Source: Tetraselmis striata
Lineage: Eukaryota > Chlorophyta > Chlorodendrophyceae > Chlorodendrales > Chlorodendraceae
Direction of reading: 5' to 3'
Assembly (NCBI GenBank): GCA_006384855.1
Contig: VCJN01002929.1
Location: 62,001 to 126,000, forward strand
DNA: 64,000 bases
A program made the position numbers and the translations under genes. Under the pieces are notes generated by a model. It ran no database searches. It was not told the origin of the DNA and saw nothing but the letters and a program-made list of their open reading frames with translations. Below are positions 44,083-56,200 of the stretch, piece after piece (within the stretch, counting starts at the first letter, position 1; each line of letters begins with the position of its first letter).

Positions 44083-45680
44083 TGACATGTGACCGCCGTA
44101 TCCCGGCAGCGCCTCCCTTACCCCCCCCCCCCCCCCCCTGGTAATGGATCTCTGGGTACAGTTTGGCACCGTGGCGCACCTTCGCGACCGCCCAGCGGCA
44201 TCTTTAATTACATTTATGATTTACCTGGCTGGCTTTGGGTGGTGGCTGCCTCCCATCGCCGAGGCAGTTGGGACTGCACAGCTTCATCAGGATGCAGAAG
44301 CTGACCTAGAGCGACAGCATGGGACACCTGGCAGGAGCGCGCCGCCCGTGTTGGAAGCGTGCCGGTGGTCACATGCCGGTGAAATCAAACGGACGTCTGC
44401 CAAATCAGTGTTTCGATGGGTTATGTCTCATGCCGACTTTGTCCTTTTGTCCTGTGCTGAGGGGACGCAGAGTTTCGATTCGCAAATGTTTTTAATATTT
44501 TGATGCCAACGCTGCGTTGGGTTTTCCTTTTTGTTGCAGTTGGAAATTACCCGGATGATCGTCTAGGATCACGGGAATGGTCCGCTTCGGCTCGTTAGGT
44601 GCGGTTTTTGGGGGTGGGTGTTCCCAAACATGATTGAGTGGCCTCTCGTGCCTTGTAAGATGTCTGTCCTGAGGCGTCTGGTACCAACATCTGTAGTCGA
44701 CGTAGTCTGTGTTCGTGGCGGGAGGGTCGCCTGCCAACTACCGGTGGTTGATGGGAATGCCAAAGGTATTGAATCTCGGAGGTTCTTCGTGCCGCCGTTG
44801 TTGCCAGGCTGCCGCCAGGCACGCAACAAAGGCGACACCTTGCTCACCTTGTCCCCCACTGTTTCGAAGACCTTGCCCGTGTATTCCAACTTGTCCACGA
44901 TGTCCCAAACTGGATGTGCCTTTTTGACCAGACTCCGTGCCATGCAACGCTGAATCCGACACCGCCAACCCTCGTTGCATGTCGCCCAACAGGATGCATT
45001 GAAACCAAATGAGCCAAAGTCGTGGCACGTCTGCCCATAAGGGTCCTCATCAAGGTTTCTGAGCTAAATATAGCGATTTCTTTCTTTCCGAAACGAGCAG
45101 CGCGCAGCGCGTGAGTGCTATATTTCCTGCTGTAAGGATATGTACCACACAAATCCCCATGTGGGTACCCAGTGCCTGGCGCGTTTTGCGCAGTATCCTT
45201 ACACCTGCCGTGCACCGCGAAGCACGAATCGTGTTACGACCGAAAAAAATTGCAATTCTGGCAATAGCGAATAATCAGAACAATATACTACATTATCAAA
45301 TAGCGGAAATATGACAGAAATTGTGTCCCACGTCAACAGGAACGAAAAGGGGCGGTTAGCTCTCGCGCCCGAACTGTGCGCGCCCGCCGCGCCCCGCGTC
45401 GACGACGCCTATAACAATAGGAGCGCACAATGCCCCGCGGATAATCACCCTCCATTCGCCATCCCATCGCTCACCATCCAGCTTCCTCATCGAGGGGGCA
45501 TCCGGGATTCCGTCGCATGTCGGCGCTGTTCTTGCTGCCCTACTAGCATGATGCCCGATGATGATATGCACTCATTTCCATTCACGGCGCACCCCGAATG
45601 GAGGTTTTAGCGCATCAATATAAATGCGAACCATGTAATACTAAAATTCTCAGTACTTTACGCATTAGTATACACGTTGA
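44083..45680. other. Intergenic DNA, one hypothetical minus-strand ORF
   Basis: A C run at about 44121-44139 follows the preceding gene. 44569-44943 (-) opens with ATG as MARSLVKKAHPVWDIVDKLE and stays protein-like for ~60 residues (VFETVGDKVSKVSPLLRAWR), then loses character. It may be a transposon fragment. Nothing else is supported. Confidence 0.3.
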
Positions 45681-45756
45681 CGGCGTAGACCGCGGTCACG
45701 CGACTACCATGTGCAGCACTCATCGATCAACGCCCCGGTGATACGCGGTCTTCCTA

Positions 45757-46975
45757 TTGACAGATAGCGACTACTCGGAGTCGCGAAAGTTTTCCAGCGC
45801 GAATGTTGGCATGAAGGCCACTCCCATCCAGCCAACAGTGCTCGCGGTCCGGTGGGTCTCGACGACGAGACGACCGTTGTGCAGCATGCCCAAGACCGCG
45901 AGACCATCCACGCCATCGGCGGTGTATGACAAGCGGAAAAAACGGAAGGTGGGTGGGCGGAAGACAGGACGAGCCGGCGCGGGCGAAGCGCAGCAGCCGC
46001 TCGACAGCTCCGCGGCTGACGCCTACGCGGCAATAGAGGCGGGAGCCGAACCACCCGAAGGAACGGAAGGGGCAACAGAAGAGGGAGAGGCCGATGCTAT
46101 CGAGGACCCAGACGTGGCGACTTGCTTTGTGGAGAGGGCGATAACGACGACATCGGGCCGCAGTAGGACAGCCCGGAGGTTATAAATAAGATAAAGGCAG
46201 TGTTGCATCGCCACATGCCGCTCTCGCGCAGCAAAAGAGCAGGACCGCGGCGCGGCTCAACAAGCCCAAGGAGTTACATGCGCATTACGGGGAGCTCGTG
46301 CTCACCGTTGAGGCGGAGGACAACAAGTGTTATATCGCAACAAGCTGAGCAATTACAATCGGCTGGCGGAGCGGCTCGCGACTGCTACGACGGAGCTAGC
46401 AGATGCCGAGGAAGAAGCCGGGAAAGAGCACCCGGCCAAACGAGCATTTGCGTGAGAACAAGTCTCGCCTCGTGGCCTTCGCTAGGCTAGTCGCGGCATC
46501 AGTTTCCGGGGACGCAGAGGAGGAGGCCGAGGTCCTCCATATGGAGAGACCGGCCGGCAGACGCCCTCAGCGTCCTAACGGCAGGCAATCCGCAGGACTA
46601 TCGGACGGCCTCGCCGTGAGGAGCGCTGCGACTCCCGCTGGCGAGGCCAATGCGAATGCTGTTGCATCTCGGGCGGTAGATGCATGTGGGCGCTGGTAAC
46701 GGTGCGCCTCCTGTTGGCGCCGGTGGCGCAGCGGCCGATGCAACAGCAAAGGTTGGACACGGGCTGCAAGGCGTGCGCCCACGACAGCCGACGATCATGT
46801 TCATTGTGGACTGCGCGGCTCGAACATTCAAGCCCATGGATACCAACAGGGATGAGGATGGCACGCGCCCCCCCTCTCCCCTCCGTCTTACCAACCATGG
46901 GTTAGGCGGCAGTGGCGTGATTGCCAGACCAGATTTACAACTCTCTATGGCCACCAGTGGGTTGTAAAGTACCCC
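45757..46975 (+). pseudogene. Decayed coiled-coil (gag-like) coding region with several frame changes
   Basis: Coding character moves between frames: an Ala/Glu-rich piece (AADAYAAIEAGAEPPEGTEG), then RTAARLNKPKELHAHYGELV, then NYNRLAERLATATTELADAE, then ENKSRLVAFARLVAASVSGD, then an Ala/Gly-rich end. Joined, they would form a Glu/Lys-rich coiled coil typical of gag-like transposon proteins. The repeated frame changes make an active gene unlikely. Confidence 0.4.
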
Positions 46976-47869
46976 AGTTCTGATCGCACATACCGGGCAC
47001 CAACAGCTTCAACGGCAGCAGCGGTAGCTGCAGCGCACAAACCTGTTGAGCAGCCGCTTGCGGGTGTCAGCGATGAAGACGTTCTCGCCATCCTCGTGTC
47101 GTTCTTCAAAACACATCGCAGCATGTGGACAGCCGTAATCACAAAGGTTTATCCCAAGGTGGCGGTTCATGCGGAGGATGCGGTGGCAATGATACATGAG
47201 CACATGCCAATGCCATGCATGCTGCACGATGGGCGATCTATGTGGCCAGGTAGGGCCGCACCCTCCACCCGACGTGCGCCTTTGATTAGCTACCTCTGTC
47301 GCTTGCTCGACTGCTCCCCTCGCTTGATTCCTAGGTTGGACTTTGTAGTCCGGCGACAGCGGGATGTAGGCAGCGCCGCATTGCTCTTGCGACAGTTCAG
47401 AATGTATTGCAAACAAGCAATCAATGGAGCACTTGGTACTACCAATGACAAAGACTGCCATGCATCGCTGACACAACATGTTATAATGGGTAGCGCCGTG
47501 TGTGTGTTGGGGAGGGGGTGGGCGGCAGCTCTGGACACAGCTAGGCATTGGCGACACACCGGCGGGTAGCCGCCATTGGGAGGGTCGTGTACTCCTTTTT
47601 GTTTGCAACCGCCATGATGCTGGCTGATAATCGGTAGTCCGTGCTGTGCTGCCGTCTGGGTAATCACTGTGAAAAGACGAACCCATGTAGAGCCACAATC
47701 CTTTATTTTGCAATCTGGAATCAACATCATAGGAACACGTCAGTATGTCTTCACCGCTATCACATCAATAGATACACACACCCACATGGCACATTTGCCT
47801 GACCTCGTCGAAGGCGTACTCATCATAGTTGTTGTTTAGTGGCAGGACAGCGAAGGTGTCGGCTAAGAT

Positions 47870-47970
47870 ATGCTTGGCACTGGCGAGGGATAGTAATCCG
47901 ATACTGGTCAAACACGTGTGGCAGCCTGGGATAGTCCTGATATGGTATGTTGAAATCATCCAGCGAAGCG
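47870..47970. repeat. Segmental repeat copy (partner 48820-48903)
   Basis: Shares CCGATACTGGTCAAACACG followed by a block containing TGGCAGCCTGGGATAGT and GATATGGTA with 48820-48903, in direct orientation and with few differences. Confidence 0.7.
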
Positions 47971-48180
47971 TCGATTTTTCGGTGGTGAGCTTTATTGCCG
48001 TACGGGTATACCCGTATATAGTGCAACGGATCGGCCCTATAGGTGCATGACTAAATCGCTTATCTACTGGCATGTACTACTAAGTACTATCATCCACCCA
48101 CCCGCCCACCCACCCGCCCACGGTCCTTAATTGCACAGCCGTCCGATTACGATCTCGCGGTTGGGAGGCTATGAGTACTG

Positions 48181-48370
48181 GTACTCGCTACTCGCTGCTG
48201 GTAATGGAAAAAAAAAACTCCGGTACTTCAAAGCGCTGGCAATGCGAACGCTCGCTGCTGGTACTGGTACTCGCTACTCGCTGCTGGTACTGCTGGTACT
48301 CGTACTCGTACTCGCTACTCGCTGCTGGTAATGGGAAAAAAACTCTGGTACTTCAAAGCGCTGGCAATGC
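48181..48370. repeat. Two ~63-bp direct repeats separated by (TACTCG)n-like DNA
   Basis: GCTACTCGCTGCTGGTAATG, an A run and TTCAAAGCGCTGGCAATGC occur twice (48181-48245 and 48308-48370), with GTACTCG/CTGGTACT micro-repeats between. Confidence 0.75.
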
Positions 48371-48478
48371 AATTCATGGAACTGTAGGCCACTGATGTAG
48401 AACGGTTCTTTTAAAGTTACCCGTTCTTTTAAAATATTCTGGAAAATCGACGCATCGCTGATTCACCTGTCAAGGTAC

Positions 48479-48716
48479 TTCATATTCCAGGAGGTGGGAC
48501 GTGTAGCGGTGCCAATGGCGCGGCGAGTTGATGACTCGGCGTGCGAAGAGCTATAATGGTGCGACGGCGCGGGCGGAGACGAGGGACGTGGGGCGGGCCA
48601 TCTGGGTGTGCCGTCGGTAGTGGGCGAGACGCAATCATGGCGCCCACAAAGCAACAACACACCCACACACAAAAACGTCTCCAGGTATATGTCTAAGCTG
48701 CTCATATAGACCTTGA
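48479..48716. repeat. ~240-bp direct repeat, copy 1 (copy 2 at 48899-49108)
   Basis: Begins CATATTCCAGGAGGTGGGAC and ends in TCTAAGCTGCTCATAT then GACCTTG. Copy 2 matches throughout with small deletions. This is a recent local duplication. Confidence 0.8.
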
Positions 48717-48898
48717 AACTTAGTTGGGGTGGGCTGTGGAGGTTGCCCGAACCATCCCCGCGGCGGCGGTTGGGCAGTTGAAGCTCATAGAAAAAAGATT
48801 GCGGGAGGACCGGCCATCAAGTTCGCAAGGCATAGTGACCCGATACTGGTCAAACACGCGTGGCAGCCTGGGATAGTGCTGATATGGTAGATTGAAAT

Positions 48899-49108
48899 CA
48901 TATTCCAGGAGGTGGGACGTGTAGCGGTGCCGACGGCGCGGCGAGTTGACTCGGCGTGCGAAGAGGTATAATGGTGCGACGCTGGGCGGGCCATGCATCT
49001 GGGTGTGCCGTGGGCGAGACGCAATCATGGCGCCCAAGCACAAAGCAACAACACACCCACACACAAAAATGTCTCCAGGTATATGTCTAAGCTGCTCATA
49101 TGGACCTT
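48899..49108. repeat. ~210-bp direct repeat, copy 2
   Basis: Partner of 48479-48716. Immediately preceded by the segment shared with 47.9 kb, so two duplications abut here. Confidence 0.8.
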
Positions 49109-51477
49109 GGCATGCATGCCAGAGGAAACGTGGAGGGTGCCCGAGCTCCCCCGCCGAAATGGGTCGAGCTAGATGTGTCGCGGAAACCGACGAAGATCGA
49201 CGCCGCTCAACTGAACGTGCATGTTGCTGTGGGATTCTGCGGGCCTTAAAAAAAATGACACCGCCGGAAACTCGGCGACGGTGGGACTTACTTGGGGTAC
49301 ACTGGTTCAGGGGGTTCATCTCGGAAAGATGGGCAGCAAGCGTGGGTGGGCGAGGTCGACAGTGGGATGTCGATGGGTAGGTGAGATGTGCCCGCCGTAT
49401 GTAGTGCTGGGTGCCTGCCCCCTGCCCAAGCGACGCGACACCAACGGGCCATGAGAGCAGTTCTATCGTCGGTTTGAAGTCATGACCCTCGAGAAACGCA
49501 CCGACGATCCCGTCGACGAGTCTAACTGGCCCCTTGCTTGGCGCCGTCGACGACGACGAAATGTCCGTCGACGAGTTTAATGAGTCTTAAAAAACCTCAA
49601 CGCGCAGAAGTGAGACAGCAAAACACCCAAATAATGTACGGGTACGGTAGTTCCGTATAATCGCTAAACTCACTATTATTAACACCGTGCGGGTGCGCCG
49701 TGATTCGCTCGCGAAAAAATCTGCGTGCCAGCACACCCGACCGCCGCATATCATCTCGACTATCTTCTTCACACCCATTTGTCGCGGCGCATCTATCATG
49801 CCGCTAGCACTTATTCCGTTGCCGGCACGAAGTCGTCTTATTCCACGTTCCGTTGCTTCGTTCCATAAATTGCATCTTCGCCGTCCTCTTCTAAGCATTT
49901 TATTGGTTCGTTACATCTAGCATGCTCATCCATCTGGTGGCCATGAGTTGGAGTTGACCGAGCGACTACCGAAATATTTGTTGACTCTTTTTGCTGACTT
50001 GCCCTAGCTGATGTTGCGTTATTTTCTGTTACACCGCGCACTATAACGGGTTACACGTTGCACTTACTAACGTAGGGCATCAAATTCCACCGATTCAAAC
50101 CTGCCGTTTTTGTCACACCTAGTAGCTGATGTGTATATGCAACTTTCGTCCGTGGCGTTTGCGCCAAGTCGCTATGTGCTCGCCGGTAGCCTCTCCATAA
50201 CAAGGTGGTGATGCATGCCACGCTTGCCTTGGTGCTTTCTATAATTAGGGAGAGCGGAGGATCCCGTAATTCCACAAGAATGGTTTAGTAAATGTTCCGA
50301 AACACACGGAAGTATTTGCCCCCCGAATCCTCTCGCACGGTCGCACCCACCAACAAGACCCTAGTGAGACAACGGCTCACGGTCCGTACACCGAGCTAGA
50401 CCCGACTCAGCCATGCATGTAGCCTGCGAGAATTCTGTAGTACCGGTCAACGACTAGTCGGTACCTGAGTTGGCTCTCCGGCGCCGGTCACTGACCGGGT
50501 GTACGCCCTCCAATGCGGCATGTGACAGCGCGATGTGGTGATTTGTTACTTCAGCAAGAACGAGCGACCGCGGCTGCCATATACTCGACGACCCGATAGC
50601 AATAGCCTGGGTTGGAGATGGCGGGGAGGGAACCTTTGCAGGTTTCCACCGTGGGGAATCGAAATGTCGGTGTGCGTGATGTTGCTCCTTGGGACATGGG
50701 AGTAAGTGGTGCTTATTATTGCACATGTCAGATATTATCACTGGGCATTGCCTTCATTTCATGAATGAATCGACGCAGCGACAGAGTGTAACCCAAAATA
50801 TGTATCTCAAAGATATGTACGTGGCATGTACTGACATTGTAAGCAACTTCACTACTCAGTTCGAGGCACCGGCACACGTCGACACAGCAAGGCCCAACAC
50901 GCGTCTATATAACTTAAACATGATTATATGATATACGTGGATGCGGTAGATTCGTGTTCATCCGCGACTCCACGGAAGGTGCTTTCTACAGGTCGCAATA
51001 TACGCCGTGCCGGCCCATGTCATTCTTGATGACTAGCCGATACAATGCTCGCAATGAGTGCCACATGTCCCTAAGGCCTGCTTCGACGTGATAAATATCT
51101 AGGCTGCTCGCGATAGGTCCTCCGCACTCGCTGATGCACTATTCATTAATGTTGTGACGTCGGCATGTGAAGGCTATGTGCGCATGCTTGGCGCCGATAT
51201 ATGTTGTCACCACGCGCACCTCTTCGACTCGTAGCGCACCGTCTGGGATCCCACGGACCCAATACCCATACACTGCCCGACTGAATAGGTCCTATACATG
51301 CCTAAGGAGTGCGGATGGGGAGTTTTGAGCGCCATGCCTTGGCCGCATGCTGCTGGGCAGGTATTTATCTTTGCATTTTCGGCTTTTTGGTGCGCTGTGT
51401 AAACTGAATAAATAGTAGCGATGAGCACTGTGCCAGCAATTTCTACCGCCCGTATCGGCACTCGTAGTGCTTGTTTA

Positions 51478-53233
51478 GGCAGGTCCGATTTGATTTTATG
51501 TTTTAGACCCCCACCCCCCCCCCCCCTCTGTTTCCACGCCCCCCTCTACTGTGCACGCCCCCCTCTACTTAATTTATGTTGGTCTCACAATACTTAGTAG
51601 AATATGCCCGAAGTTGCATAATAAGGCCAGTAAGTATTGATAGTGTGTTTTAGGTGCCATATGTCGCTCAAAATAGAGGGGGGGGGGAGTTTTGTAGCTG
51701 GGCAAAGTTTGGTAGCTAGTACTTTCCGCTTTGCTTACCGGCTCCAACTAACCGCCGTACCGTACGCACCGCACAACCCTCGCCAACACTGCCGCCGCCA
51801 CGCTAGGCCGGCATGCTGCTGTTGCCCCGAGCGCAAATACCTATCAGTCCACAACCACTCCTACCTCATGTCGCCAGCCTTCGGCTTGGGTAGCTGACAC
51901 CATGTCGGTATCCACCAGGCACACCGTGAAGGGGGAGGTGAAGTGGGACGGCATGGAGTTTTCGGGTTTTCCGATAAGCCCGTGCTCTACCCCCGCCTAG
52001 AGCAGGATTGGCTAGAGGCCCGTACCGTGCGCAGCAAGCTATGGAGTATGCAGTGAACGACCTGGACCGTAGCCTATCCTTTGAGCTCGTTGAACACGCA
52101 CATTGCAGTGGTCGTCGTGGAGTATGAGCTGTTCAGCTCGCCATCCTCTGGCAATAAGAGGCGGCATGTGACCGGCGAGTCCGGTGGCAGCCGCATGCTC
52201 CAAAACAACCTAACCCGTGGGATTCGATGGAAGAGGTGCCCACTCGGTCTCACTTCGAATTAGCCTGGTGGGCACACGCCAGAGGGGGGAGGAGCAACCA
52301 TAGAACACTAGCGCTGTATAATCGTGTGCTTTGTGCTCTCAAGGCTGCCCTCATGCATTGATATGCACACCTACGTGTGTGGCAGTTGCTCCCTACACAA
52401 TATATTTATGGACAATTGCAGCACCTTGCCAATGGACACTGATGTTGATAGTACTTAACACAGTACATCAGCCAGCTACAAAACTTATGGAGGGGCGGGT
52501 CAGATTAGAGGGGGGGGGGGGGGTACCTAAAACACACTAACAATTCTGACTGGCCTAACTACCACTGGCATGACTTTTTTTTATGGTTTCAATGCATGGC
52601 TGTGTACAGAAGGTTGTCCCCTGCCATATGCAAGCATAAAATGGAGAAGGGGTGGGGAAGTTTTTGGAACCATCACCATATTACAGCAGTCAGCATCATG
52701 GCAACCCAACCACACGATCGTGGCCCTATCCACCCCATCCATGCAGTGATATGATGCTCCTAAGCTGTTGTATGCCACGACTATGTGTTGATGCGCTCAC
52801 CGCGCTGCTATGCCATGCTGCGCAATGCTGCCTACCTATCAAGTTCTCGTATCTTCGCAGCACAGCTGGCCTTGGCGCCCCTCACAAGCACATGGTAGCC
52901 GGCACGCTCACAGGTTTTGCGTATGAAGGCAAAACACTGGTGTAGATGGTAACTATGTAACACCTCATCTACTATGAGTCCTCCGTCGTCATTACCATGA
53001 CGTCCAAGGATATGCATGGCATGGATATTAACGGCGGCGGCGGTGTGGGGCTTAGCCCCCAGCCGCTCATACACCGCTCCCCGCCGCCGAGTAGTACGTT
53101 ATTGCTTTAGTACGTGCTGCGTACTGCTTAAGTACGCAAACATAGAGTTGAGGCCACTTACAAAGTGAACCCCCCCCCCCTCAGTTTCTCCGGAAAGTAG
53201 AGTACTTAAATATTACAGTAAATCGGACCGGCC
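51478..53233. mobile_element. Harbinger-like element hosting a nested second element
   Basis: The left end GGCAGGTCCGATTT and right end AAATCGGACCGGCC are inverted over 14 bases with one mismatch. TTA occurs on both sides (51475-51477 and 53234-53236). Without the nested insertion it is ~820 bp. C runs occur near each end. No transposase is visible. The short TIR makes this less certain than the nested copy. Confidence 0.5.
51625..52555. mobile_element. Non-autonomous PIF/Harbinger-type element with TAA duplication
   Basis: Ends GGCCAGTAAGTATTGATAG and its inverted partner extend over ~35 bp, including GTGTGTTTTAGGT. TAA flanks at 51622-51624 and 52556-52558. Runs of G preceded by TAGA sit ~40-70 bp inside each end, as in the 15.1-kb element, whose outer TIR bases (GGCCAGT) are the same. 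Interior frames, e.g. STRHTVKGEVKWDGMEFSGF and then NTHIAVVVVEYELFSSPSSG, are broken scraps. It sits inside the 51478-53233 element. Confidence 0.7.
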
Positions 53234-53428
53234 TTATTTATATGCGACTTGCGGGAGCAGTGAGAGACCGTCGTAAATAATCCAATTTCTTGAATGGTAC
53301 ATTGTGCCTTGATTGCCAGAATTGCATGCATGGTTTTTCCAGGTGCGAATATGCAGTGACAACTAGGCTTACACGGCGCCCAGCTGATAATGATCCGCGC
53401 CGACCTACATTTTAGTAGTGGTCTCTAC

Positions 53429-55969
53429 CAGGGTTGGGCTGCGGTACACTTTCCAGTGCTGCAGGGTGCCATGCAGTACTGCAGGGTGCAGTGCAGGCTG
53501 CGGTCAACATGCTGCAGTACTGCAGCCTGCACTGCAGCCTGCTGCAACACTGAAACTGCTGATTATTATAGGGAAGGGCGGGATAGTGAAGGGCAAAGGG
53601 GTAGCCATGGCGGATGCGGAGGGGCAGCAATCGTGGTGGATGTTGTAATATACAATTAAATTGCCTACAAAGGGGAAAAACCTACTGTGTGTACATTTGT
53701 GTGTGTCCAACGATGATGTCCCAACGCATGCATATCGAAACACACGTAAAAAAGCATGATGGGATAAAAATCCCTCTAATCCCCCGCCTCCTTATCCGCT
53801 GGCTCGGCTCCATCCTGCTCCAGCATGGACTCCACCGCTTGCCATTGAATGCGGCTGACCTCCTCCTCGCCCTCGCCCTCGCCCTCGCCCTCAAGGACAT
53901 GGCAGGCCAGCCAATCCTCTCCGCATGGCTTGAGTAGATCCGCCGCGATGGCGCTCAAAGCAGCCTCCCCATAGTACGACGCCAATAGCTCCCTGACCTT
54001 GGCATCCAAGTCCATGTTCTTCTCAACGAAGACGCAGGCACCCATGTTATCCAAGTTAATTCTATTTCTCAAGTGCATGGTGATAAGATCAGCAAGAGAG
54101 AACGAACACGTGCTCGCACTCAATCTGTGAGCCCGGCACACATAAAGCAATCCTAGCTAATTCAGAGATGAGGAGAAAGGAAGAAGCATGGTTCTTCCAC
54201 CACTTCAACGGGTCCTCTGTCCTCCTGGGGAGCAATCGCAACAACGGAAGGTGCGCAGCTCAGCCTCCGTATCGGCCAACATGGCGGCCTCATCGGCATG
54301 GTCAGTGGCCAGCCTCACGCCACCATCGTCATAGTACAGGGCATCTCCATCATCGTCGTCATCATCATCGTCTGGACCAGCAGCAACTGCCTCAGATGGA
54401 GCAGCAGTAGCAACCCTCTTGGTATGCATGTGCCGGCTCAAGTGGACTAGCGCGGGGAGGAGCGACTTGTTGTCGTATTCCTTCATCAACTCCCGGGCTT
54501 CTTTCTGCTTGTCCAGCATCCGCCGCTTGAACAAGTTGCCCTTGTAGTACCTAGGGTCCAGCTGCGCCCCGCTTCGACCCTCATGGTGACCCAGTGCTGG
54601 CCGCGGCGGCGGCGGTGATGTCCTCCGCCATCGCCTCGTCCGCGACCATCGCCGCTGCGCCCTGCTTCGCGGCAGACCGGTCTCCATCCATATAATTGAA
54701 GAAGAGTGACGAGAGGAGGATGACAGGTAGTGGTGCCTAGGTGAGCGTGAAGTGAGGATAGGTTCGGCTGATGTGTGTGGTCTACTGGTCCGTGCCACGA
54801 TGCGGCGACGTGTGATGGTACGAGCGAGTACGGTGCTATCCACGGCGCTCCGACCGCCGGAACCGTCGCCATATAGGGCTTATTATCATTGGCGGGCGTC
54901 AGTTAAACGTTATTGAATGAGATTTGGGGCACTTTGAGTAACTGCACTGCAGCCCCTTTTCGGGAAGTAATAATGCAGGGTGCAGTGCAATAGCTTAACT
55001 GCAAGCTGCAGTTGTTGGAGCATGCAGTTAAACTATTGTTACCGCACCATGCAATGCAGTCGATAATGCAGCCTGCAATACTTCCCGAAAAGGGCTGCAG
55101 TGCAGTTTCGCAAAGTGCCGCAAATCTCATTCAATAACGTTTGGATGGCGCCCGCCAATGATAATAAGCCATATATGGCGACGGTTCCGGCGGTCGGAGC
55201 GCCGCGGATAGCATCGTACTCGCTCGTACCATCACACGTCGCCGCATCGGGGCACGGACCAGTAGACCACACACACCAGCCGAACCTATCCTCACTTCAC
55301 ACTCACCCATGCACCACTACCTGTCATCCTCCTCTCGTCACTCTTCGTCAATTATATGGACGGAGACCGGTCTGCCGCGAAGCAGGGCGCGACGGCGATG
55401 GCGGACGAGCGAGGCGATGGCGGAGGACATCACCGCCGCCGCCGCGGGCGGGGAGGCTGCTTTGAGCGCCATAGCGACGGATCTACTCAAGCCGTGCGGA
55501 GAGTATCCGCTGGCCAGCCATGTCCTTGAGGGCGAGCGAGGGCGAGAGGGAGGCCAGCCGCATTCAATGGGAAGCGGTGGAGTCCGATCCATGCTGGAGC
55601 AGGATGGAGCCGAGCCAGCGGATGAGGAGGCGGGGGATTAGAGGGATTTTTATGCCATCATGCTTTTTTAGGCGTTTTTTAATATGCAGCATGCGTTGGG
55701 GCATACATCATCGTTGGACACACCCAAATCTAGACACATTAAATTAGAAAAAGGCGCAAATAATTTCCCCTCTGTAGGCAATTTGATTGTATATTACAAC
55801 TTCCACCACAATTGCTGCCCCCCTGCATCCGCCATGGCTGCCCCTTTGCCCTTCACTATCCCGCCCTTCCCTACAATCAGCAGTTTCAGTGCTGCTGCAG
55901 CCTGCACTGCAGCCTACAGTACTGCACCGCAGCATGCAGTACCGGAAAGTGTACTGCATCCCAACCCTG
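53429..55969. mobile_element. Palindromic (inverted-dimer) hAT derivative with one 8-bp target duplication
   Basis: Both outer ends are the left-type hAT terminus: CAGGGTTGGGCTGCGGTACA at the start, and on the opposite strand CAGGGTTGGGATGCAGTACA. GTCTCTAC occurs at 53421-53428 and 55970-55977. The left half (to ~55.0 kb) is collinear with the 21.7-kb hAT element, including its internal ORF and CTGCAG-rich end. Around 55.02 kb the sequence turns over, and the right half is a reverse-complement copy with an internal deletion. The single duplication shows that the dimer inserted as one unit. Confidence 0.85.
53776..54078 (-). CDS. hAT-internal protein, copy of the 22127-22420 ORF
   Basis: Starts MHLRNRINLDNMGACVFVEK and ends EPADKEAGD. 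Differences from the 22-kb copy are mostly conservative and length changes are in-frame (extra GE repeats), so the frame was maintained at least until recently. A mirrored, internally deleted copy lies at about 55440-55641 (+), where the N-terminal HLRNR part is missing. Confidence 0.45.
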   Translation of the reverse strand: MHLRNRINLDNMGACVFVEKNMDLDAKVRELLASYYGEAALSAIAADLLKPCGEDWLACHVLEGEGEGEGEEEVSRIQWQAVESMLEQDGAEPADKEAGD

Positions 55970-56137
55970 GTCTCTACCACCGAGTGCCCCAGTCAGCGTA
56001 GGTTCCCGGGTCTGATGGTCGGATCAGGGAACTATGTCATCGTCACAGCATGAAAACTATGTCATCGTCAAAACCCTAATAAAACCCGCTAGCGAAGCAA
56101 CTATGGCGATATGCTGAGCAGTCAATAATCAATGATT

Positions 56138-56200
56138 ACATGAGCTAGACGCAACATTCAAGAAATCCACACAGAAATCCAGTCAATAATCAATCCTACA
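56138..56200. repeat. Dispersed repeat, ACATGAGCTAG family, diverged copy
   Basis: ACATGAGCTAGACGCA followed by AAGAAATCCACACAGAAATC, comparable to the copies at 33719, 39905 and 40721. Confidence 0.4.

Larger units (their letters stand above)
46976..51477. other. Repeat-rich intergenic DNA without supported genes
   Basis: Holds the segmental and tandem repeats listed at 47.9-49.1 kb. Numerous short open frames on both strands show no domain or conservation signal. 49600-51470 is AT-moderate and featureless apart from TAGCGACTAC-like motifs. Confidence 0.35.

Noticed and set aside
43315..44169. 284-residue minus-strand frame opposite the 42-kb membrane protein
   Set aside because: His/Gln/Arg/Gly-rich antisense shadow of GC-rich codons. 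The plus-strand frame has membrane helices and a phased exon junction.
47870..49108. CRISPR-like array from the repeated segments
   Set aside because: Only two copies each, long repeats, irregular spacing, eukaryotic context.
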